From the NCBI GenBank assembly GCA_049999725.1, contig JBNGIS010008572.1:1-26018 (forward strand): DNA of 26,018 nt, read 5' to 3'. The DNA comes from Haplomitrium mnioides (lineage: Eukaryota; Marchantiophyta; Haplomitriopsida; Calobryales). This document shows, piece by piece, positions 8,879 to 17,309 of this stretch (its first letter is position 1; every line of letters begins with the position of its first letter). Under the pieces are notes generated by a model. The model ran no database searches. It saw nothing but the letters and a program-made list of their open reading frames with translations, and was not told the origin of the DNA. The position numbers and the translations under genes were made by a program.

Positions 8879-9747
8879 ATGATCATCACTTCCAATCCTC
8901 ACATTCAATGGCTTTTGCCGGCACTCATCATCAGCCTCACACACATGAACATGAACATGATGCAGGAAGCAAGAGCGTGGGAGATGCTCGACATTCAAGC
9001 AAAGACACCTTTGTTTGTCACAAACCAAACCACTATCAACACCGTCGCAGGTGTGGCAGGCACTTCTGTCGCCATCTCTCTTCTGGACTTGGGCACCGTT
9101 GTCATGTTTTGGAGCTTAATCCCATCGCCTTCCATAGTGGCAGCATGCCGACAACTTGTTGAAGGAGCTCAGACATTGAATACGTATGTGGAACATAACT
9201 GGGGCGACGGACCCTACAACCTCAGCCTGCACGTCATCGCAATGGGGGGCTGTCTTGCCTCAACTGATGGGGACGGCACGAAGATGGTGTTCGTGGACAA
9301 CAATGACCGTAAGAGTGCGGTTGTTTGCATGGAAGGCACAGCAAAAGACGATTGTGCACTTTTTGTGTGATGATGTCGACCAAATGTACTACACCACCCC
9401 TGGAACTACCCCCCGCCATCTACTCGAGACCTCATATTGCAAAAAAAGAGCTAAATGGGGAGCATTAAATGTAGTGGCCGTAGCAACAAGCACTCAGATT
9501 TATAACTTCTGCGGTGCCNNNNNNNNNNNNNNNNNNNNNNNNNNNNNNNNNNNNNNNNNNNNNNNNNNNNNNNNNNNNNNNNNNNNNNNNNNNNNNNNNN
9601 NNNNNNNNNNNNNNNNNNGTAGCAATGGTGACTATTACGGGTATTTTGGTGCTTCCTAGTGTGGTGTGTGTAGTGGGAGTTTTGGGAGTTAGCGTAGGCA
9701 TTGGTGCATTGGTGCAAGCATTGGTTGTTTTGTTAAAACACAAATAG
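8879..9747 (+). CDS. Putative secreted or membrane protein of unknown family (frameshifted, interrupted by gap)
   Basis: I do not recognise the family. The first in-frame ATG is 8879 (context ACCACGATGATC). The protein opens with a probable signal peptide or anchor (MIITSNPHIQWLLPALIISL, then a Met-rich segment ending QEARA). A hydrophobic segment follows at residues about 55-85 (TINTVAGVAGTSVAISLLDL, then GTVVMFWSLIPSPS). A polar domain comes next, with several Cys and acidic residues (EHNWGDGPYNLSLHV; MVFVDNNDRKSAVVCMEG). The frame closes at 9368-9370. The adjacent frame, entered at the T run 9360-9364, stays open to the gap and reads CDDVDQMYYTTPG and then ALNVVAVATSTQIYNFCGA. After the gap one frame encodes a long hydrophobic Val/Gly-rich segment (residues TITGILVLPSVVCVVGVLGV onward) ending LLKHK and TAG at 9745. 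Base composition is less AT-rich than the flanks. The frame across the gap is unknown. It could be a real gene with an assembly error or a recent pseudogene. Confidence 0.5.
9519..9618. other. Assembly gap (100 N)
   Basis: Exactly 100 N, the usual placeholder for a gap of unknown size. It lies within the candidate gene, so the true length and reading frame across it cannot be known. Confidence 0.98.
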
Positions 9748-11239
9748 GTTGCTTCCCCGGCCATGCCAAGTGCAGTTGCAAGGTGGTGTCCAGGTCTGTG
9801 AGAGCACAGTTGCTGATAGAAGGTCAGAAAAGCTTGAATGAGTTATTTTCGGTGTGATGGAGTAAGAAGAAAATGGTAAAGTTTCAGTTTTGTATATAAA
9901 AAAGTGTAAAAGTGTGTATATAAGTGTATGTGAGGAAATTTTTGATGTAGTTGGCAAAGGAGAGAAGGCTGATTTATAAGGAAGCTGATTTATCTGTAAG
10001 AATTTGTTTTTTTAATAAAACTAATCTAGTTGTTCAGGGCCAGCGAGCCTCTAGCTACTTCTATCTAGAGTGTTGGTGGACAACTTGCCCAAGAGCCAGT
10101 TGTATTACATCTTAGCAGGGATGAAAGGAAATTGACGAAGGCCCCTTGCTAAGAATTGAATGTGAAGAAAGAAATGCAGCCCATTGATGAATCTCCAAGC
10201 AATAGAAATCCCTGTGCGAAGAATCATTGTTGCAGATAGAAGGAAATATTATGTGCAAGAAAGGAAGAATCAGTTGTAAGAGATTGAATGTGAAGGAAGA
10301 GGCCATGTTTGAAAACGACGGAAGCGAGGTTCGATAAATCCGAAAAAAGATCATAACCGAAGTATCCGAAGTGGGTTGCCCAGCTGTGAGGTCCGATGTA
10401 GGGATCCAAAGTGGGGATCTGTGGTGTCTAAAAGGTCTGATGTGGGGATCCGAAGTGGGGTCTGAGGAACCGAACAGAAGCAAGTTCTGATGTATCCGAA
10501 GAACGGATCGGAAGCGAAAAGGTGATTGGCAAAAATGTGATTTGTCGTCGTTCTACGTTGATTGAGGATTGGTGTTGAAGAACTGGCACAAATTCAAAGT
10601 GAAGTATGATAGGCAAAGCGACGATTTATTGTAGATTCGGTGTTGGTTGGGGAAGTTGAACCGAAAGTTTGAAAGGTCACAACAAACGATTTGTGAAATT
10701 TGAAAAGCTCGAAAATTAAAAAGAAGGATAGGAAGAGTTAGTGAAAAGTTCAAAAATTAGTATAAGAACATTTGTTAGTAATTAGTTCTAATAGCAAGCT
10801 AAGTTAGTGTAAGCTAGTTATTTAGTTTAAGAACGTGTTGTGAGTTGTTCGTTCTCATTGAAAGATTACTGAGAAAGAGTTAGTTTAGAAGGAATGTTTG
10901 GAAAGTAAGTTAGTTTTTTTTTGTGAATTACTATGACAGTTAGTGTTAGTTAGAGCAAGATAAGGGTACAAGCTCGATGGCGAGCTCCTATTTTGTTGGT
11001 TATCTCATTGTACATTTGGTGCTTCAAGTAATAAAGTTCAAGAGATTTCTGTCTATGAGGTCCCTTGCTCTTGGAAATTGCAGATTTAGAAGGAGCCGCA
11101 TCAGTAAGGAACAATGAATTGAAGTCAGATTTTGGTGGTAAAGAGGAAGGGGTTAGAATTGACCATGTTGTAGACCAAGAAGCAAACCTCATTACTCTCA
11201 ACACCCCTGTCTCATTCAACCTATAACCTAGAAGAGAGG
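9748..11239. other. Unassigned region downstream of the candidate gene
   Basis: I see no convincing coding sequence. An AATAAA at 10014-10019 could be the polyadenylation signal of the 8879-9747 gene, about 270 bp after its stop. The stretch 10320-10510 is rich in CCGAAGT/GATCCAAAGT motifs. The stretch 10740-10950 is rich in GTTAGT. The plus strand is purine-rich throughout. Confidence 0.45.
10390..10464. repeat. Pair of imperfect direct repeats in a CCGAAGT-rich stretch
   Basis: Two copies of about 32 bp start at 10390 and 10434. Both follow the pattern GGTCYGATGTRGGGATCCRA followed by AGTGGGG and a TCTG end. Flanking CCGAAG motifs occur at about 10340-10360 and 10496. The block resembles the short-motif arrays in the element A LTR (about 4868-4990). 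It could be part of an unrecognised LTR. Confidence 0.7.
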
Positions 11240-12032
11240 CAAACCAAATCCCAAATGAGCTCTAGAATTAAAAGGGATTCATCAGGCCAACAAGTGTCAA
11301 ATTCTTGCAAAGGGGAACAAGAAATGCCACTGAAATTGCAAGCAAAAAGAAATAAGAGGCGGTAAGTGGACCTGCAATCTCCTAAAGCACATAGATGAAG
11401 AGAGCATACCTACTAACTTGTGAAGCCCATTACAATCTTTGGAAGGGAAAACAACACAAGAGTCACCAATTTTGACAAGCCAGATTTTACAACCAAGACC
11501 ACTGAAAGGCCATTCCCAACTCGACATGACATAGGTCATAAGTGCACAAAAGAAGGCCTGCTTGAGTGTAGGAAATCAAATCACATGAACCAAGTTGAAA
11601 CACCCTAACAACCAAGGAAGAGCCAGATAAAGCCAGAGGAAGCTAAGATCATGTGGAAGGCTACATACTTCTGTGAGCGAGGTGCAGCCTATAGAAAGAA
11701 GAACAAACCTTCAAAGCAAAAAGGTGACAAAAGAAAAAGGGAAAGGGGAGAGAAATCTTTCATTATCAGCCAACTTGCATATCACATGCCAAGAGGAGCA
11801 TCAACAAAAACACCTCGAGGCTCGAGTGCAACAAGCGCAGGGAACAAAGCATTAACAAAGGGGAACCACCAATAGCTTGGGTCTAGGAAGTAGAGCTGGA
11901 TGGCCAAGAGGCCATGAGCAAGTTGAGACAAAAGAAGTTGGATCAATGCCAAGGAGTTCAAGGTAATTTAGAAAGGGTGAAAAAAAAGCCAAGTGAGGCA
12001 AAAGAACCATAGTGTGACCACATCCTAATACT
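11240..12032. other. Purine-biased unit, left part, interrupted by copia element C
   Basis: The plus strand is strongly enriched in A and G (many AAG, GAAG and CAAG runs). The same bias resumes right after element C at 19998. This suggests one pre-existing unit split by the insertion, probably an older transposon or UTR-like sequence whose sense strand is the minus strand. I could not identify RT or other domains in it. Confidence 0.4.
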
Positions 12033-12301
12033 TGTTGGAAAACAAGCCCATTAGCTCATACATAGGATGTGAGGAATGTGGCAACAATCATGTAAGCAAA
12101 TCTCCAATCTTCTTTTCCTTCTCTTCTCTCACTTCATGCTCATCTCTCTCATGTAATAATCATCATAATACAAAGTACAAAGGATAGGATATGCTAATCT
12201 CATAGGATTAGCACTAACCCTAATCCTAATCCTACACTCTAATCATAGGTTAAGGACTAATGATCTATTAGACTAATCATCTTACTACATGCATTACAAC
12301 A
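12033..12301 (-). repeat. 3' LTR of element C (269 bp)
   Basis: In plus-strand view it starts TGTTGGAAAACAAG and ends CATTACAACA. It is nearly identical to 19724-19997. An internal short repeat CCTAATCCTAATCCT lies near 12218-12234. A polypurine tract abuts its internal side, which identifies this copy as the 3' LTR of a minus-strand element. Confidence 0.95.
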
Positions 12302-12310
12302 CTCCCCCTT
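12302..12310 (-). other. Polypurine tract of element C
   Basis: The minus strand reads AAGGGGGAG followed directly by the LTR start TGTTGTAATGCATG. This is the canonical plus-strand primer site of copia elements and confirms the orientation. Confidence 0.85.
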
Positions 12311-12672
12311 GGCTATAACATGGGGAATGGTGTAGCCACACGTAAGATGAATATAAGACCTATGATAGAAATATCACCAACACTCCAAATAAATCTATAT
12401 GCAATATAAAGGTGTTGCCTCATTAAAACCCTCTCATACGCCAACAAGGGAAAGAGTACAAACACCATTTATAGATGGATATAGAAGTCATGTAGTAACC
12501 AAAAGAAATAGCTATGATAAGAAAATCGTCTATAAGCCAAAATAATGAATCTGAAAATAATAATGATATGATACTGAGAAAAATAATAATATGAGCAGAA
12601 AATATAATATAAAGAGAGGTCGAAGATAATAATAATGATGTTGACAATATAATAAAAGAATGGTCGATCAAG

Positions 12673-13641
12673 TCATGATAATAAAGTCGATAATCTTCGT
12701 AAACCAAGTAGATGACAAAAATGTTGATGCAGTGCCGGAGGTAAAGCCTTAGTAAATATGTCGGCAATATTCTCCTTACTGGAGATAACCTGCAGAAAAA
12801 TAGTGTCATCAATTGGCTCATGAGTGAAGAAAACTTTGGAGTGATGTGTTTTATTCGGTCTTCTTTAATAAATCCATGTGAAACCTGTTGTACACATGCC
12901 AAGTTATCTTCAAAAATAACAGTAGGGTCAGATATACAATGCAAACCACAATGTAAGTAAACATGATCAAGCATCCTCTGTAGGTATATGCACTCCCTAC
13001 TAGCTTCATACAGAGCAATGATCTCTACATGGTTTGAGGATGTACAAGTCAAAGTTTCTTTTGTACTTTTCCATGATATAGCTGTAGAGCCATATAGGAA
13101 AACATAATCGGTTAGGGATTTAGCATCATCAAGATCCGACAGGTATCCTGCATTTGCATAACCGGTAAGTATTTGATCAATATTATTTAGGAAAAATAAT
13201 CCCGTGTCAATTGTGCCTTGTAAATATATGAAAATATGTTTAATACCATTCCAATACCTTATAGTAGGTTGTGAACTAAGTCTTGCAAGCAAGTTCATGG
13301 CAAATGAAATGTCAGGGCGTGTTTGATTAGCAAGATATATAAGAGCTCCTATAGCTAAGAGATATGGTATCTTAGATCTAAGGATAGGCTCTATGTCTTT
13401 CCATTTTCGGAAAATATCTTTGTCTCTATCCAATGATCTTATTTCCATAGGTGATGTAACTGGATGAGATTTATCTATATTGAATTGTTTAAGGGTTTTC
13501 TTAGTATAAGTACTCTGATGCATCAATATGCCATCATCAAGATACTCAAATTGTAATCCCAAACAATACTTGGTCTTACCAATATCCTTCATATCAAAAG
13601 TCTTCTTAAGCATAGAAGGATTGGTGACCAAAAAGGTTTAT
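12673..13641 (-). pseudogene. RT C-terminal part and RNase H of element C
   Basis: The minus-strand frame beginning at 13631 covers the RT thumb/connection (FDMKDIGKTKYCLGLQFEY; ALIYLANQTRPDISFAMNLL) and then RNase H. The first RNase H catalytic site reads GYANAGYLSD, where GYADAGY is the norm, so Asp is replaced by Asn (codon 13152-13154). The other motifs are present: TSSNHVEIIALYEASREC and FEDNLACV. After KHITPKF (near 12830) the frame shifts by one base. The authentic C-terminus, including ENIADIFTKALPP, continues in the neighbouring frame to a stop at 12673-12675. The nominal open frame past 12830, down to 12423, is out of frame and not real protein. Function is lost by the frameshift and the Asp change. 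Confidence 0.85.
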
Positions 13642-14649
13642 GTCATTAATATATAATGCGACAATTATAAATTCTTTGTCGACATTCTTGATGAACAAAC
13701 TTGGTGCAATGTCATCAAAGTGAAAACCCATGGCAATCATCTCCTCATGAAATCTATAATACCATATTCGACCACTCTGTTTTAGTCCATAAATAGATCG
13801 AAGGATCTAGACTGCATATCCACCCTTGGCCAAAGGCATGGATTGATGCATAGGGGGGACAATAGGTTGTTTCTCCCTAGGGTGTATCTCATAGACTGTA
13901 GGTCACAACCTAGTACTTCCACCACTAAGTGCAATGATGGTTGATGGTAAAGAGGTAGATGGGCCGCTAAATGGTTTACTCTTAGTGACATTCTCCCCCT
14001 GAATATGATAGATACTCCTAGCTATAAGCTCTGGGGGAGCTTTCATGTAAATTTGGGTATCCAAAAGCCCATATAGGTATGTTGTCACAACATCCATATG
14101 ATGTGTAATGAGCTCATGTCCTAGGGAAAAGCCTACTAGGAACCAGTATGTGATAGCATCTATAATTGGGGCGTATGTGAGATCGTAGTCTCTCCCAGGT
14201 ACTTGTGTATAGCCTTTGGCTACACGGCATGCCTTATATCGGACAATTTTGCCTTTTTCATTTCACTTTTTCACAAAGATCCACCTATATCTGATTAAAT
14301 TAGAATCAGAGGGAATAGGGACTATAGGTCCAAATACTTTTCTCTGTATCATGGAATCAAGTTCTGAATCCATTGCCTTTTTCCACTCTATCCTGTCAGA
14401 ACTGTCCAAAGCTTCTTTGATAGATCTGGGATCAGGTGGTGTATCGGATATAGTAAGTGAAACCTGGAATGCAAAATGGTCATCGACATCTACATTCTCT
14501 CTTTTCCATATAACCCATGTATCCATATAGTGGATCGAGATCTCTTTATTATCAGGGTATTCCAATAAGGAAATAGTCGGCTGAGATAGTAAAGGTGTAG
14601 ATGAAGATGCTTTCATAACATCAGTTGAGAATGTATTTCTCTTAGTCAT
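13642..14649 (-). pseudogene. Reverse transcriptase of element C (N-terminal and palm)
   Basis: The RT would copy element RNA into DNA. Minus-strand blocks include DPRSIKEALDSSDRIEWKKA (near 14480-14420), YRWIFVKK (to 14263), MDVVTTYLYGLLDTQIYMKA (14097-14040), FHEEMIAMGFHFDD (near 13750), and the catalytic loop at 13642-13653. The loop reads Y-I-N-D in place of Y-V/I-D-D. Frames change between about 14263 and 14097, again around 14000-13780, and again just after the catalytic loop. The Asn for Asp substitution in the metal-binding pair alone would abolish activity. Confidence 0.85.
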
Positions 14650-14739
14650 AACTTTTTGCCTAGGTTGAGAGTCTTTTGAGCTAAGAGGGCTTCCTCTCTT
14701 TTACCTTGGTACTTGGTCAACTGCTGGTTTTGAAGTATC

Positions 14740-15962
14740 CTAAATTCTTGCAAGAACATTCACTGCAAGAATGTGTGACCTAGCTACCTTTGCAATTTCA
14801 TTAAAAGAATATGGCAATTGTTCGACTATATTAGCCAAGTGAAGAAGTCTCTTGACCTCATCCTCACCTTGCCTTGTTTTTTGATCTATCCATGTAGTGG
14901 ATATATTCTCCCATAGGAGTTTCTTTGGTAAAGAAGAATTTTTATCCTCAAATAGAGATGGAAATACATCCTCATAGAAATGGCAATAAGCTAATCTGGC
15001 TTGAAACACATCAGCTGTGGATGGTTCTAGATAGCGTATAATAGACGGTGAGTCTATCCCACATAAATGCCTTTTTGCCTCTGAGGTCCCATCTTAGTCC
15101 TTTTCGGTCCCAAAATCGGAACTAAGACTTGACAACCAAAAACTGGTAAATGGGATAAGTCTGGCATCTGACCATAGACCAATTGGTGAGGTGATAATGA
15201 ATTAAAAGCTGATGGTTGATATTTTAATAATGATGCAGCATGTAGTACTACATGGCCCCATGCAGAAACTGGTAAATTGGTCTGCATTAATATAGGCATA
15301 ACAATCATTTGAATATTGCGTATAACTCTTTCAGTTATTCCATTTTGAAAATGGATATATGCCACAGAGTATTGGGTATCAATACCCATTGTTAGGCAAA
15401 AGTCATCAAAAGTTTTTGATGTAAACTCTCCCACATTTTCAACTCATAGGACTTTTATTGGACTTTTTGGAAATTGAACTTTCAATTTCAGAATGTGTGC
15501 CAATATCCTCGGGAAGACAAGATTTTGGGTAGATAGTAGTGATACTTATGACCACTTTGTAGAAGCGCAGATGATCACCAAAAAGTACCTAAAGGGTCTA
15601 CTAGGTGGATCAATAGAACCACAAACATCTGCGTGTATTCTCTCAAGGAACTTTGGAATTTCCAGAATTGTTTTGGAAATCGCTAGACGTAAAGCCAGCT
15701 TACCTTGAGAATAATGAATACATGGTCTATCAATCATAGATGGCTTAATGCTTTGAGGAATGGATCGGGTCACTTTTAGAATGTTAAGAAACATAATAGT
15801 GCCAAGGTGTCTTAAGCGATTATGCCATAAAGTAGTATGATCGTTTGTTTTTGCATGAGTATGGTAGTTTTGTATTTGCGTAATGTAAAAACCAAGAGGG
15901 TATGCAAAAAGGGTTTCTTTTATTTCATATCCTTCAAGAGTGTGCTTCAATAAATGCAACAC
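14740..15962 (-). pseudogene. Integrase of element C
   Basis: Integrase inserts the cDNA into the host genome. The N-terminal zinc-binding region reads LWHNRLRHLGT with both His, but the Cys pair is reduced to C-I-H-Y (near 15720). In the core, the first Asp is in RIHADVCGSI (near 15635). The second site, usually DN-x-GEF, reads V-E-N-V-G-E-F (near 15440) with Glu for Asp, directly downstream of an in-frame TGA. The Glu of the triad is present in QNGITERVIRNIQ (about 15340). The sequence continues through LPVSAWGHVVLHAASLLKY and KMGPQRQKGIYVG (to 15054), then a linker toward RT with ARLAYCHFYEDVFPSL (near 15000). Frames differ between blocks, so it is inactive. Confidence 0.87.
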
Positions 15963-16085
15963 TTCCTAATTTTTACAAGTCCTAGTATGTATGTGATCTC
16001 CATTATCTCGTATATCACGAAAACTTATTAAGTTTCTAGTGGCACTTGGTTCGTAAATGGCTGATTTGATCTGTATTATAGTCCC

Positions 16086-17309
16086 TTATAGCAATCTGAT
16101 AATTGTTGGTCCTTGTCCTTCCTCAGTCTGATTGCTCCCCATAATAGTAGTCACCTTTTGGTGAGAGGGCATCAGCTTGGTAAAATAGGACCTGCATTTT
16201 AAAATAGTATGAGTACTGCCACTATCTATAATACATGTATGGATGTCATCAAGAGGAAGTGTAGAATTTGTACACTGAATCATGTTTGTTTTTGGTATAT
16301 TGATATTCTCTTCCTTATCGATATAATCACTAAGGGTATCGGTCTGATCTATAAAGACCCCATGATTTTCTGTTGCAGCTTTCTGACTTTTATCTTTAGC
16401 ATAGAGTGCGACCAAATGTGTTGGGATTCTGCAAGCTTTAGTTGTATGCCCAATGGTCCCACATCTCCTGCAAACAATCAGTCCTCTTGAATTGCTTGAG
16501 GGTGGCTGGTTTCTGTTATTATATTTATTCGTGCCTCCTCTTCTTCCTCTTGGATAAAAACGTGCAGAGTTACCCCTGCCCCTTCCTCTCCCCCTGAATT
16601 GTTGATTCCTGCCTTTAATAAAAGCTTTACCCCTTTGAGAATTCTGTCTAAAAGAACCATTTCTGGCCCTTGTTTTAGACATACCTCTGCTATTTGTACG
16701 CTTTGAATAATGAACTTCAGATTTAGGATTTTGAGGTAGGGTACCAGGAGGTCTGACTTTGGAATTTTTCATCAGCAAATCTTGATGTTTCTCTGCTAAT
16801 AGTAAATAAGCTATTAGTTTAGAATAAGTAGAGAAACGCATTGTTCTGTACTGTACGGACAGAATCATGTTGGTTGAATGGAAAGTGGATAAAATTTTCT
16901 CAATTTGTTTTTCTTGAGAAACTGGATGTCCATATAATGTCAGTTGTGATGTTATTCTGAACAATTCACTATTATATTTGGAAATAGTAGGAAAGTCTTG
17001 AACTCTTAGATTGACCCAATCATGCCTTGCATTAGGCAGATGTATTGCTTTGGTGTGGTCAAATCTGTCTTTCAAGCTATCCTAGAGAATTCTGGGGTTA
17101 CTTTCATTCAAGTACTGAATTTTGAGAGATTCATAGAGATGGTGCCTCAGAAAGACCAATGTCTGGGTTTTCTGTTGTTCTGTTATGTCATCATCTATTA
17201 GGATTGTGGTCTGCAATCCTTTAGAGACAAGATGAGCTGTTGCATCTAGTGACCAGGAGAGATAGTTGTCTCCTTCAATGGTCAACTATTTGAAGCTTAA
17301 TTTTTCCAT
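16086..17309 (-). pseudogene. gag and protease of element C
   Basis: The ATG is at 17309 (MEKLSFK), followed after seven codons by TAG, then LTIEGDNYLSWSLDATAHLV, a typical copia gag N-terminus. A second TAG near 17077 falls where Trp is usual. The long open part from 17075 contains the gag core (HDWVNLRVQDFPTISKYNSE), an Arg/Gly-rich RNA-binding stretch (RGRGRGRG; RGRRGG), and an intact CCHC zinc knuckle CRRCGTIGHTTKAC at 16472-16431. The protease active site is IIDSGSTHTILKC (DSG at 16226-16218). Gag and protease share one frame, as in most plant copia elements. This is the best preserved part of the element. Confidence 0.9.

Noticed and set aside
8908-9162. His-rich plus-strand frame (HTHEHEHD) resembling a metal-binding peptide
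   Set aside because: It overlaps the better-supported frame from 8879 and lacks a signal, a domain or a continuation.
9451-9764. Frames running across the N gap on both strands
   Set aside because: The gap has unknown length, so their continuity is artificial.
10112-10753. Several minus-strand frames of 60-120 codons
   Set aside because: They have Ser/Phe/Leu-rich composition as expected from the purine-rich plus strand; no motif or start context supports them.
12423-12830. C-terminal tail of the long minus-strand open frame (Ile/Leu/Ser/Tyr-rich), which could look like a membrane domain fused to RNase H
   Set aside because: The authentic RNase H C-terminus continues in the neighbouring frame to a stop at 12673, so this tail is read out of frame after a one-base shift.
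14216-14530. Plus-strand frame of 104 codons
   Set aside because: It is antisense to the reverse transcriptase of element C.
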